DNA of 64,000 nt, taken from positions 329,019-393,018 of the forward strand of contig NZ_KB893195.1 of assembly GCF_000374025.1 (NCBI RefSeq), given 5' to 3'. This document shows positions 51,459 through 60,377 of the stretch, in pieces. This stretch comes from Spirosoma panaciterrae DSM 21099 (GTDB lineage: Bacteria; Bacteroidota; Bacteroidia; Cytophagales; Spirosomataceae). Position 1 is the first letter of the stretch; every line of letters starts with the position of its first letter. The notes beneath the pieces are model-generated. The model did no database searches and had not been told where the DNA came from. It was given only the letters and a program-made list of their open reading frames with translations. The position numbers and the translations under genes are program-made.

Positions 51459-51492
51459 AACTTTCCGAAAAATTTAAAAATTTCGGAAAGTT
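51459..51492. promoter_or_regulatory. 12-bp inverted repeat between plc end and eat start
   Basis: AACTTTCCGAAA (51459-51470) pairs perfectly with TTTCGGAAAGTT (51481-51492) across 10 A/T bases. It sits 19 bases before the eat start codon and 55 bases after the phospholipase gene, so it may be the operator of the eut genes or the terminator of the phospholipase transcript. Confidence 0.5.
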
Positions 51493-51546
51493 TATTCATT
51501 ACAGACGAATATTCTGATTTTTCCAATAATGGCAGCAATTTCGTTC

Positions 51547-54057
51547 TTATACTTTATTCGATCGTCCCATCAACGGATCACTAAAACCAGTTTTGCCCGT
51601 TTCTACCCGCCCGGCGTATCGCTGCTCAAAGTTGGCAAAACCAGCCACTTTCACACTAAAATCATACCAGTTATAACTGGATTTCAGGTTCAGAAGTACC
51701 GTTTGTGCAGCGCCTTTTGCGCCAGCTTTTTCCAGGATTTTGACTTGCTCCTTCGCCTGATAACTGTTATCCAAAACCTGAACCGTATGGCTTCGGCCAG
51801 CATCGGTGTTGGTGAGTTTTACTACGACATTGCCCGTAAACTGGTTTTTCGCATCCCGTTCATACATACAGGCCACAGCAATGGGTGGGTTTCCGGCTGC
51901 GGTTTTGAACTCCCGGTAAAACCCATTGGGCCCCTGAACGCACAGATGTAAGGGATCGTCGAGCGGCCAAGTATCGGTAAGGCTATCCCCAGCCGTCACG
52001 GTATAGGATCGAAAACGGGCATCGTTTGGCAGTACCTGACAGACCTGAAACGCTGTTCCCAGCGCCTTCTTCCCAAACACATCGTTTTTGGCCGCTACCA
52101 TCAGCATAAAGCGATTATTGACCACCTGCCCATCTGCATACAGTTCGTAAGGCAAGGCACAGGAAGCACGAATTCCCTCCTCCTGACGCGGTAACAGGGG
52201 AGCCGTTTGCAGATTGTCATTGATCCGACTGATTTCGTCGGCGGTCAGTTGCTTATAATTACTGGGCAGGCCTTTGAACTGGGCTTTATGGATGCCTTCC
52301 AGAAATGATTGTTTGGCAACAAACGTGGGCAGCTTGATGGCTTCGCCATGATAAGGCCGAAACGCCGAGGTTAAATCCCCACAGATCGTACGTCGCCAGT
52401 CGCTGATGTTCGATTCCCGGATGGTCTTGTTCGTTTTGTGGCTCAGAAAATTCTCCAGAAACTGAAGTGTTGAGGTATGATCAAACACCTCTGAGCAAAC
52501 GTATCCCCCCCGACTCCAAGGCGATGCGATCACCAGTGGCACCCGGAAACCCAGCCCAATAGGTCCGGTACGACCCCCATTTTTGCGTTTATTCTCCTGC
52601 TCCTGGGTCACAAATTCCAGCCTTGTATCGATGCCTTTACTGCTTAGTCCGGTTTCGGGCTTATCGGGGTGGGCCGGTACGAACGGCGGTACATGATCGA
52701 AATAACCATCGTTTTCGTCGTAAGCCAGGATAAAGATCGTTTTCTTCCAGACCTCCGGGTTTTGCGTCAAGATGTCCATCACTTCCGACAAAAACCAGGC
52801 CCCGTACCAGGGAGCGCCCGGATGATCGGAGAAGTTTTCGGGCGGCACCAGCCACGATACGGTTGGTAGCTTCCGGGTTTTGACATCCTCCCGAAACTGA
52901 TGCAACACATCGCCCTTTGGCACCTGCATCGTTCGCTTTGTGTCGCCATCCTGATAGCTCAGCGTTTCTAACTTCCGATAATCTGGATCGTTCACATTAC
53001 TGGTAAACGCTTTCTGACACAGCGCTTTTTCCCGGGGCGACAACTGAGCAAATTTTTCCGGCGCATACGTCACCAGATCAGCCTGTACTTCTTTTTGCCA
53101 CTCCTGCTGCCGCTTTAACGCCCGAGCCGTTTCGGCATAGGCTTTATCCGTTTCAGAAAGGCTTTTCAGCTTCGTTTCCAGGGCTTTAATCCGGTCGGGC
53201 AGGGCTTTTTCTTCGCGTTGAAGAAACGGATAATACGTTGGGTGGAATCGGACATGATACTGCGAAAACCATTCGATGGGGTTATCGGTAAAGTTGCCCA
53301 GCCAGGCTTCCTCTTCACCCTGCAAACCCGTCGACAGGCTGATCTCGTTCTGATAGATTTTCCATGAAATGCCCGCATCTTCCAGTCGTTCGGGAAACGT
53401 CGTCCAGCTTACTTCGGCGTCGTAATCGACATTTTCGTTCCGTACATTCGCCATCGCCTTTGAATCCCGAGGGTCCCGGATGGTTCCTGTCCAGAAATAG
53501 AGCCGGTTCGGCGTTGTGCCCGTCAGAGACGAACAAAAGTTCTGATCGCATACCGTAAAGGCATCGGCTAGCGCATAATAAAATGGAATGTCGTTCCGGT
53601 CATAATAGCCCAGGGTAAGCGGCATATGGGCGTATTCTTTGTGACCCGATGGCTTGGCATCCAGCCACTTATCCATTTTGCCCCCATTGCGGGCATCGAC
53701 CTGATTCTCCCAGGAGTGTGGCAGCGAGTGCATCCAAGTAGCTTTGGTATCTTTAATATTCAGCCGAAAGGGCGCGTAAGTTTCACCGGCCTTATTGGTC
53801 TGAAGCCAGATTTTATTTTTGTTCGGCAGCGTAAACGCCCTCGGGTCATTGAACCCCCGAACGCCCTGCAAGGAGCCATACGTATGATCGAACGAGCGAT
53901 TTTCCTGCATCAGAATCACCACATGTTCGGCATCCAGATAGGTGGTACCCGGCTGTGGGTCAATGGCAAAAGCCCGCTGAATAGACTCAGGCAATCCGCC
54001 CGAAAAAACCGTTGACAGGAGAGCCGCTTTTTTAAGAAAATCGCGTCTGGAATCCAT
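51547..54057 (-). CDS. Phosphocholine-specific phospholipase C, Tat-exported
   Basis: An 836-residue secreted phospholipase of the acid phosphatase-like superfamily (PlcH/PlcN type). The twin-arginine signal is SRRDFLKKAALLSTVFSGG. HVVILMQENRSFDHTYGSLQGVRG holds the first metal ligands, LPHSWENQVDARNGGKMDKW and YYDRNDIPFYYALADAFTVCDQ follow, and DENDGYFDHVPPFVPA is the second metal site. Two DUF756-type C-terminal domains cover about residues 640-830. The enzyme releases phosphocholine or phosphoethanolamine from phospholipids. It is upstream of eat-eutBC on the same strand, so it may feed ethanolamine use. Confidence 0.94.
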   Translation of the reverse strand: MDSRRDFLKKAALLSTVFSGGLPESIQRAFAIDPQPGTTYLDAEHVVILMQENRSFDHTYGSLQGVRGFNDPRAFTLPNKNKIWLQTNKAGETYAPFRLNIKDTKATWMHSLPHSWENQVDARNGGKMDKWLDAKPSGHKEYAHMPLTLGYYDRNDIPFYYALADAFTVCDQNFCSSLTGTTPNRLYFWTGTIRDPRDSKAMANVRNENVDYDAEVSWTTFPERLEDAGISWKIYQNEISLSTGLQGEEEAWLGNFTDNPIEWFSQYHVRFHPTYYPFLQREEKALPDRIKALETKLKSLSETDKAYAETARALKRQQEWQKEVQADLVTYAPEKFAQLSPREKALCQKAFTSNVNDPDYRKLETLSYQDGDTKRTMQVPKGDVLHQFREDVKTRKLPTVSWLVPPENFSDHPGAPWYGAWFLSEVMDILTQNPEVWKKTIFILAYDENDGYFDHVPPFVPAHPDKPETGLSSKGIDTRLEFVTQEQENKRKNGGRTGPIGLGFRVPLVIASPWSRGGYVCSEVFDHTSTLQFLENFLSHKTNKTIRESNISDWRRTICGDLTSAFRPYHGEAIKLPTFVAKQSFLEGIHKAQFKGLPSNYKQLTADEISRINDNLQTAPLLPRQEEGIRASCALPYELYADGQVVNNRFMLMVAAKNDVFGKKALGTAFQVCQVLPNDARFRSYTVTAGDSLTDTWPLDDPLHLCVQGPNGFYREFKTAAGNPPIAVACMYERDAKNQFTGNVVVKLTNTDAGRSHTVQVLDNSYQAKEQVKILEKAGAKGAAQTVLLNLKSSYNWYDFSVKVAGFANFEQRYAGRVETGKTGFSDPLMGRSNKV

Positions 54058-54212
54058 ACGTTACTGTTGTTGATCGTGATTGGCTACCCTGAACAGGTAG
54101 CTCCGTAGAACATCCTCAAAAATACAACCCTGAGAGTGAAGTCAATTTTATCTTTTTTTTAATCATTTCGACTCCTCTACTGATTTATACGATATACTCT
54201 ATAAAAAAGGCT

Positions 54213-54635
54213 ATGTGGATTGTATTCGCCTTGTCAGCCGCTCTTTCGGCGGCCATCGTTGTTACCCTATCAAAAGCCGGTATCAAACACCTGGATTCAA
54301 GTCTGGCGTTTGCGATTCAGTCGGTACTGATTCTGATTGTGTCGTGGAGCGTGGTCATCTCGCAGGGTCTTCTGGCCGACATTCCCCGAATCGAACGACG
54401 CGTCTGGGTTTACCTGATCATTGCCGGGATTGTCACCTGCCTGTCGTCGTTGTTCTCGTTTCGGGCGTTGAAGCTAGGCCATGCATCCCAGGTATCGCCC
54501 ATCACGAACTGCTCGCTGATCTTTTCGGTCATCCTGGCAATGGTCTTTCTAAAAGAAAAAGTCAACTGGCAGGTCATCGCCGGAGCCTTGCTCATGGGGG
54601 TTGGAGCCGTCATCATCGCTATCTCCCGCGACTGA
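54213..54635 (+). CDS. Half-size EamA (DMT) transporter
   Basis: A 140-residue membrane protein with five hydrophobic helices, the size of one EamA repeat (VFALSAALSAAIVVTLSKAG to LLMGVGAVIIAIS). Half-size members act as homodimers or in pairs, and here no partner half is adjacent. The substrate is unknown. RQGxx-type SQVSPITNCSLIFSVILAMVFLKEK is the conserved pore segment of the family. Confidence 0.85.
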   Translation: MWIVFALSAALSAAIVVTLSKAGIKHLDSSLAFAIQSVLILIVSWSVVISQGLLADIPRIERRVWVYLIIAGIVTCLSSLFSFRALKLGHASQVSPITNCSLIFSVILAMVFLKEKVNWQVIAGALLMGVGAVIIAISRD

Positions 54636-54660
54636 ATCAGGTAGCCATGCCGCATTAATT

Positions 54661-54722
54661 TAAACCGCAAGGACGCAAAGGCGCGAAGAATAATCTGCTA
54701 ATCTTTGCGTCGTCGCGGTTTA
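54661..54722 (+). terminator. Hairpin after the EamA gene
   Basis: TAAACCGC (54661-54668) with GCGGTTTA (54715-54722) and GACGCAAAG (54672-54680) with CTTTGCGTC (54703-54711) form a two-part stem around a 22-base loop. Confidence 0.65.
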
Positions 54723-54794
54723 CTATACCCATACCCACAACCTTCGCGTCCCAAACTAACCCGTCGCCCGGGTAAAAGTCAGCTCTAAAATGAG

Positions 54795-54802
54795 TACTTT
54801 TG
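54795..54802 (+). promoter_or_regulatory. -7 box of the helicase gene
   Basis: TACTTTTG, an exact TAnnTTTG match, lies 24 bases before the helicase start. The expected TTTG 19-23 bases further upstream is missing. Confidence 0.4.
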
Positions 54803-54825
54803 TATACGTATAATGCTGAGTTGGT

Positions 54826-57285
54826 ATGCCTGCCCCCGTAAACGAACGCCTTGCTCTTGCCCATCAATTTGTTCTGCACACGAATCGCAATATTTTCCTG
54901 ACCGGTAAGGCAGGAACGGGCAAAACAACGTTTTTACATCAGGTCAAACAGCTAAGTGCCAAGCGTCTGGCTGTCGTTGCCCCTACGGGTGTAGCGGCTA
55001 TTAATGCTGGTGGTGTAACGATCCATTCGCTGTTTCAATTGCCTTTTGGCCCATTGATACCGGGCTCCACATTGCGGGAAAGCCGGAAGTTCAACAAAGA
55101 AAAAATCCGCCTTCTTCGAACCCTCGACCTACTCATCATCGACGAAATCAGTATGGTCCGGGCCGATGTTCTGGATGGTATCGATGAAGTGCTCCGTCGG
55201 TATCGAAACAACAGCCAGCCATTTGGAGGTGTTCAGCTTCTGCTGATTGGCGATATGCAGCAATTGCCGCCCGTGATCCGGGATGAAGAGTGGGAGCTAC
55301 TGAAGCCTTATTACGAAACCGGCTACTTTTTCGGCAGTAAAGCGCTCAGTCATACCCCCTACATCTCGATCGAACTAACGCATATTTACCGACAGGCTGA
55401 TGCCCGGTTCGTGAGTCTGCTGAATAGCATTCGCGAAAAAACGATTACCCGCGATCAGCTTGCAGACCTTAACCAACGTTTTATCCCCAATTTTGCTCCC
55501 CGTGATGATGAAGGCTACATTACTTTATCGACGCACAACACGACAGCCCAGCAAATCAACAGCCATAAGCTCAACAGCCTTAAAACAGCCCTCCACACCT
55601 TTGAGGCTAGTATAGACGGCGATTTTCCGGCTACGATTTACCCAACCGAAGCCAGTCTTGAGCTAAAAGTGGGGGCTCAGGTAATGTTTATCAAAAACGA
55701 CATCTCGCGCGAGAAGCGATACTACAACGGCAAGATCGGGCAGATCGTCGATATTGACGACGATATTATTTACGTCCGAAGCGGAGATGATGAGGTGATC
55801 GATGTGCTCCCTGCCGACTGGACCAACCTCCGGTATAGCCTCGATCCAACAACCAAAGAAATCAAGGCCGAAGCCATTGGTACATTCCGGCAGGTCCCGC
55901 TCAGGCTTGCCTGGGCCATCACCATCCATAAGAGCCAGGGCCTTACGTTTGAGAAAGCCATTATCGATGCCTCAGGTGCCTTTGCACACGGGCAGGTGTA
56001 CGTAGCTCTGAGCCGCTGTAAAACACTCGACGGGCTGGTATTACGGTCGCCCATTCCGTCGCACAGCATCAAAACGGAGCAGACTCTGGAAGACTTCCAC
56101 GATGAACTCATTCAACTGACCCCCACTGATGCGCAGCTGCAGGAGTCGAAACGAACCAACCAGCAGCAGTTGCTTCTGGACCTGTTTTCATTCGAACGTG
56201 CCAGTTCCCTGCTTTATCGTTGCCGACGGGTGGTTAATGAACATACCAGCAGTGTCGATCCCGAATGTGGGCCTATTATTACGCAACTGACCGAACGTGT
56301 ACGCGACAAGGCTCGTGAGATTAGCATTCGCTTTCAAAAGCAATTGACCACCTATTTTGCCGACGAACGGCTACCCGAAGAAAATACCGATCTACAGGAG
56401 CGTATCCGCAAGGCCGTTGCCTATTTCCAGGCATTGCTGAGCGATGAGTTATTGCCATTACTTCGCGGCTGCCCTACCGACTGCGATAATAAGCAGGTAC
56501 GGGAATTATTGCTGGAAGTGCTGGATGAACTCGAAAAAGAGTTGTTTGTTAAGCTGCGTACTTTTGAGAGTTGCCAAAACGGTTTCGACGCGCTGGCGTA
56601 CTTGCAGGCTCGCAACCATGCCGAGCTGGACTTCCAGCCCGAACGCAAAAACCTTGATCTGCAAACGGAAAGTACGGTCGAAAAATCGGGACGTGGTGGG
56701 CTGTATGGTGCTTTGATGAAATGGCGCAACGATCTGGCTGGCGAGCACGACACGTCAGGATATATGGTACTTCCTCAGAAAACCATTGCCGAACTGGCCC
56801 GTCTGCGTCCGACAACACTCGAAGAGCTTCTGACGATCAAAGGGTTTGGCAAAACCAAAGTGAAGCAGATCGGGCAGGAAGTGCTGGCCATCATTAAAGC
56901 CTATCTTGAACGGCTCAAATCTTCAAAAGAGTTGAAAGAGAAAAAGGCTAAAGAACCGAAAGAGCCTAAAATTCCATCGACCACGCAGACTCTCGCCCTG
57001 TTTCAGGCGGGCAAAACCATTCCTGAAATCGCGACCGAACGAGGATTTGCCATTTCTACTATTGAAGGGCATCTGGCTCAATGCATCAATCGGGGGGAGT
57101 TAACTGTCGATGCCGTTTTACCTTCCGACCGAATCCGGCTTATTCGTTCATACATCGAAACGACTCCATCGGCCACATTTACCGAACTGATCCAGGCCAT
57201 CGGCAATGGGGTCACCTACAGCGAAATCCGGTTTGTAAACAGCGCCATTCGGGCCGAAATGGGCGAGGTTGACCAGGAAGCCTAA
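54826..57285 (+). CDS. Pif1-like DNA helicase with HRDC and helix-turn-helix C-terminus
   Basis: An 819-residue superfamily 1B helicase. Walker A is GKAGTGKTT at residues 27-35, Walker B LLIIDEISM near 105, and GDMQQLPPV, LTHIYRQ and TIHKSQGLTFEKAIIDASG are the later motifs of Pif1. Residues from about 645 to 705 form an HRDC domain (LRPTTLEELLTIKGFGKTKV), and from about 735 a HTH_40 wing (FQAGKTIPEIATERGFAIS) as found at the end of RecQ-like proteins. The fusion of Pif1 motor with RecQ accessory domains is common in Bacteroidota. It probably unwinds G-quadruplex or stalled-fork DNA. The end overlaps the convergent VWA gene by four bases. Confidence 0.93.
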   Translation: MPAPVNERLALAHQFVLHTNRNIFLTGKAGTGKTTFLHQVKQLSAKRLAVVAPTGVAAINAGGVTIHSLFQLPFGPLIPGSTLRESRKFNKEKIRLLRTLDLLIIDEISMVRADVLDGIDEVLRRYRNNSQPFGGVQLLLIGDMQQLPPVIRDEEWELLKPYYETGYFFGSKALSHTPYISIELTHIYRQADARFVSLLNSIREKTITRDQLADLNQRFIPNFAPRDDEGYITLSTHNTTAQQINSHKLNSLKTALHTFEASIDGDFPATIYPTEASLELKVGAQVMFIKNDISREKRYYNGKIGQIVDIDDDIIYVRSGDDEVIDVLPADWTNLRYSLDPTTKEIKAEAIGTFRQVPLRLAWAITIHKSQGLTFEKAIIDASGAFAHGQVYVALSRCKTLDGLVLRSPIPSHSIKTEQTLEDFHDELIQLTPTDAQLQESKRTNQQQLLLDLFSFERASSLLYRCRRVVNEHTSSVDPECGPIITQLTERVRDKAREISIRFQKQLTTYFADERLPEENTDLQERIRKAVAYFQALLSDELLPLLRGCPTDCDNKQVRELLLEVLDELEKELFVKLRTFESCQNGFDALAYLQARNHAELDFQPERKNLDLQTESTVEKSGRGGLYGALMKWRNDLAGEHDTSGYMVLPQKTIAELARLRPTTLEELLTIKGFGKTKVKQIGQEVLAIIKAYLERLKSSKELKEKKAKEPKEPKIPSTTQTLALFQAGKTIPEIATERGFAISTIEGHLAQCINRGELTVDAVLPSDRIRLIRSYIETTPSATFTELIQAIGNGVTYSEIRFVNSAIRAEMGEVDQEA

Positions 57286-59414
57286 TAGCCTCCATAAAAC
57301 TTCCGCAGCCCCCATTCAATTGCAACCAGGGTGAGTACGACGAAGAATAACCATTTCCAGTTGATCAACTCGTTCATCTCCTCCGTGCTGGTCAACCGAG
57401 CGGGGTGCGACCGATTAGTCAGGGTCTTAACAAGATCATCCATGCGATTGATGGCATAGAACTGCCCTCCCGTTTGCTGCGACAACTGACGCAACATCCC
57501 GTGATCGGCCGTTGTGTTAAGCGCTTCCAGTTGCAGATCGCGCACGACAAACTGCCCCGACGATTGTTCGGCCTTATCATTGATCGTGACCGTTGCCTTA
57601 AAGCGATACGCCCCTTCCGGCAATCGGCTGATTTCGAAACGGCGATTTGTAGACGTCGGTGTATAGTTGAATGAGCGTGTTATGCCTTTTTCGTCGCTGA
57701 TTTCCAGCCGAACAGGTTTATCAAATATCTCTTCGTAGATGTCGTTGTAGAGTTCGGTTTCGAAGATAACTTTTTCACCTGCTACAAACTCATTCCGAAT
57801 TGGATAGACGCGCAGTTTACGCCGATCTTCCTTCACCGAAATCAGTTGAATCACCTTCTGAATCAGTTCATCCACAACATCCTGCTTATCGGTCAGGGCG
57901 TATTCTTCCAGGCGCCACGACCAAAGCCCTTCTCCAGCCAAAACGGCCGTTTTGCGAGGACTGGTTACGTTTAGAGCCAGCAACGGTTTGGCGGTTTTGA
58001 TGCTACCCACCTGCTGCCATAGTACTACTTCACTACCGGGCTGTAAGCGATACTCACCATACGGCACCAACATGGGTGGCAGCTTGGAAAGAATTTCGAG
58101 TTTGGCCGGATCAAGGTTCAACTGCCGGAATTCGGGGTTAAATACCCCAGTCACCTTGTCGCTCTGATTCGGTTGCGCCGAAACCTGAACCACCGAATTG
58201 GAGGTATTGAACGGCCCCATCGACGACTGATTCCCAAGTACGAACAATACAGGGGTATTTTTTGAAAATAATTTCTGTATCAATGGATTACCAATTCCAC
58301 CATTATCAGGAATCTGGTGCAGTATTATCAGATCGTAGGTTTTTTCGGCAGGGGGACGGTCCGCCGATGCGGTTGCTTCGGCAGGCGTTCCCGTCAGAAT
58401 ACGAACATCGAGTTCGTAGTTCTGATTACGTTCCAGAATGTTACGAATGGCTTTCACATCGGGATGTGGGGCCAGTGCCAACAGGAGTACTTTTTCTTTC
58501 CCGTCAATCACGTCCAGATACACATCCTGGCGATTGTTTCGGGTACTGAATTCACCCGGTTGCGGTAGTATTTCTACTACGTAGTGCTGAACGCCTTTCT
58601 GGGTAGCTGTAGCCTGGAAATTAACCTGATTGAAGGTTTCGTTCTTGTTAAAATTTACCGATTGCCGACCTAATTCCTTTCCATTCTGCCGAAGTACAAC
58701 CGTTGCACTTCGTCCCAGAAAACCATTACTCACTATTTCGGCCTGTACCGGAAACTGATTACCCAGATACGCAATTCGGTTGGCGATGATGCCCCTAAGC
58801 TGTATATCTTTTTTCGCAACGGTATCCCCCAAGCCTACCGTCTGTACTGCAAACGGATATTGCCCAAACGTTGGCGACACCCCCTGGTTAAAAATGCCAT
58901 CGGTCACCAGCACCACATCGGTCAGGTTACGCCCTTCATAATCCGAACGAATACCCGCGAGCAGCCCCGACAGATCGGTGGTTCGGCGCGTAAATGGTAT
59001 CTGTGTCAAATCGCCATTAGTAGCCGTATCGGCTAAAGTTCGGATCGACACGTCCAGGCCCTTGTCGGCCAATTGCTGACGAAGCGTTTGCAAGCCTACC
59101 AACGCTTTATCCAGATTAGGCCGCCCTGCTCCCGCTATAGACTCTGAGTTATCGATAGCCAGCACCACTTTCGGCTTTTCAGTCAGTGTACGCAGGCTCC
59201 GAATCAGCGGGTTCAGCAACAAGAAGCAAAGAAAACTAACCACTACGAAGCGCAGAGCGGCTAGTCCGTATGTCGTTCGCTTGTCGAAACCACCAACGGT
59301 TGCTCCACTACCTGCCAGGCGTGGCAATGGCTGGTACATAGCGAAGGCATACACGGCCCCAACAAGCAAACAAACGAAAATCCACCAGGGCGAGGACTGA
59401 AAGATAAAATCCAT
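57282..59414 (-). CDS. VWA-domain membrane protein of the BatA/DUF7408-like group
   Basis: A 710-residue protein. Two N-terminal membrane helices (WWIFVCLLVGAVYAFAM and LRFVVVSFLCFLLLNPLI) precede a von Willebrand A domain with the MIDAS motif DNSES in VVLAIDNSESIAG, and a last helix (WLFFVVLTLVAIEWG) closes it. The middle 350 residues contain beta-sandwich and glutamine amidotransferase-like parts (NVTSPRKTAVLAGEGLWSWR). The pattern resembles large VWA proteins of the aerotolerance family in Bacteroidota. The start is set at 59414 because the frame above it runs through a terminator hairpin. Confidence 0.85.
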   Translation of the reverse strand: MDFIFQSSPWWIFVCLLVGAVYAFAMYQPLPRLAGSGATVGGFDKRTTYGLAALRFVVVSFLCFLLLNPLIRSLRTLTEKPKVVLAIDNSESIAGAGRPNLDKALVGLQTLRQQLADKGLDVSIRTLADTATNGDLTQIPFTRRTTDLSGLLAGIRSDYEGRNLTDVVLVTDGIFNQGVSPTFGQYPFAVQTVGLGDTVAKKDIQLRGIIANRIAYLGNQFPVQAEIVSNGFLGRSATVVLRQNGKELGRQSVNFNKNETFNQVNFQATATQKGVQHYVVEILPQPGEFSTRNNRQDVYLDVIDGKEKVLLLALAPHPDVKAIRNILERNQNYELDVRILTGTPAEATASADRPPAEKTYDLIILHQIPDNGGIGNPLIQKLFSKNTPVLFVLGNQSSMGPFNTSNSVVQVSAQPNQSDKVTGVFNPEFRQLNLDPAKLEILSKLPPMLVPYGEYRLQPGSEVVLWQQVGSIKTAKPLLALNVTSPRKTAVLAGEGLWSWRLEEYALTDKQDVVDELIQKVIQLISVKEDRRKLRVYPIRNEFVAGEKVIFETELYNDIYEEIFDKPVRLEISDEKGITRSFNYTPTSTNRRFEISRLPEGAYRFKATVTINDKAEQSSGQFVVRDLQLEALNTTADHGMLRQLSQQTGGQFYAINRMDDLVKTLTNRSHPARLTSTEEMNELINWKWLFFVVLTLVAIEWGLRKFYGGY

Positions 59415-59436
59415 TTTTTTAGGAGTGCGAAGCAAG

Positions 59437-59461
59437 GAGTGAGTAATACGATTACTCACTC
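59437..59461 (-). terminator. Hairpin between fabG and the VWA gene
   Basis: GAGTGAGTAAT (59437-59447) pairs perfectly with ATTACTCACTC (59451-59461) with a 3-base loop. It lies eight bases after the fabG stop on the minus strand. Confidence 0.7.
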
Positions 59462-59468
59462 TTCACCA

Positions 59469-60215
59469 CTAGGTTAACATTCCCCCATCCACTTGCAGCA
59501 CCTGGCCGGTGATGTAGCGGGAGAGGTCAGATGCCAGGAAAACGGCACAATCTGCCACTTCGTCGGGTTGGCCACCCCGCTTCATGGGAATCTGCTGTTT
59601 CCAGTCTTCAAGGGCCTTCTCATTGATTTCGCCGGTCATTTCGGTTTCGATAAAACCCGGCGCAATGGCATTGGAACGAATATTCCGCGAGCCTAATTCC
59701 AGGGCCACCGATTTGGTAAATCCAATGATTCCTGCTTTCGAAGCCGCATAGTTGGCTTGCCCTGCATTGCCCCGGATACCCACTACCGATGTGATATTGA
59801 TAATCGAACCCGATTTTGCCTTCATCATCGGCTTGGTAGCCGCTTTGGTCAGGTTAAAGACCGACTTTAAATTAACGTTAATTACGGTGTCCCATTGTTC
59901 TTCCGACATCCGCATTAACAGGCCATCACGGGTAATTCCGGCATTGTTGATCAATACATCGAGCTTCCCAAAATCAGCGATCACCTGACTCACCAGTTCT
60001 TCGGCAGCCTGATAATTGGAAGCATCCGAGCGATAGCCTTTCACCTGTCCGCCAAAGGCGCGTAGTTCGTCTTCCAATGCCTGACCTTTTTCCACGCTCG
60101 ACAAATAGGTAAAGGCAACGGTAGCCCCTTCCTGAGCAAATTTCTGGGCCATAGCCCGGCCGATTCCGCGTGATGCCCCTGTAATCAGGGCTACTTTTCC
60201 TGTTAGTAAATTCAT
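59469..60215 (-). CDS. fabG: 3-oxoacyl-[acyl-carrier-protein] reductase
   Basis: FabG reduces 3-ketoacyl-ACP with NADPH in fatty acid synthesis. The 248-residue protein has ALITGASRGIGRAMAQKFAQ (TGxxxGxG loop), DVLINNAGITRDGLLMRMSE (NNAG), and the catalytic S and YxxxK in SIINITSVVGIRGNAGQANYAASKAG. The end IEIxx-type YITGQVLQVDGGMLT is the standard tail. It is the canonical FabG and has no other fab gene around it. Confidence 0.95.
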   Translation of the reverse strand: MNLLTGKVALITGASRGIGRAMAQKFAQEGATVAFTYLSSVEKGQALEDELRAFGGQVKGYRSDASNYQAAEELVSQVIADFGKLDVLINNAGITRDGLLMRMSEEQWDTVINVNLKSVFNLTKAATKPMMKAKSGSIINITSVVGIRGNAGQANYAASKAGIIGFTKSVALELGSRNIRSNAIAPGFIETEMTGEINEKALEDWKQQIPMKRGGQPDEVADCAVFLASDLSRYITGQVLQVDGGMLT

Positions 60216-60241
60216 TTTAAAATAAAGAGCAAAAAGAGAAA

Positions 60242-60310
60242 GAGTGAAAGAGCGAACGAGTGAAAGAGCGATAAACTGCTGGATAGCTTCACTCGTTCAC
60301 CCGTTCACTC
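60242..60310 (-). terminator. Terminator after the outer-membrane barrel gene
   Basis: The arm at 60242-60264 pairs with 60288-60310 over 23 positions with three mismatches. The left arm is composed of GAGTGAA-like units. On the minus strand a T-rich tail (CTTTTTGCTC) follows. Confidence 0.65.
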
Positions 60311-60377
60311 TTCCGCTCCTTTTTTACAGTGCCAAAAATAGCAGTTTGGGTGTAAATGACAAGGCTCCATAGGGTTG

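Noticed and set aside
59469..60215. KduD, the partner of KduI
   Set aside because: The protein is a short-chain reductase like KduD, but it has canonical FabG features and is 42 kb from kduI.
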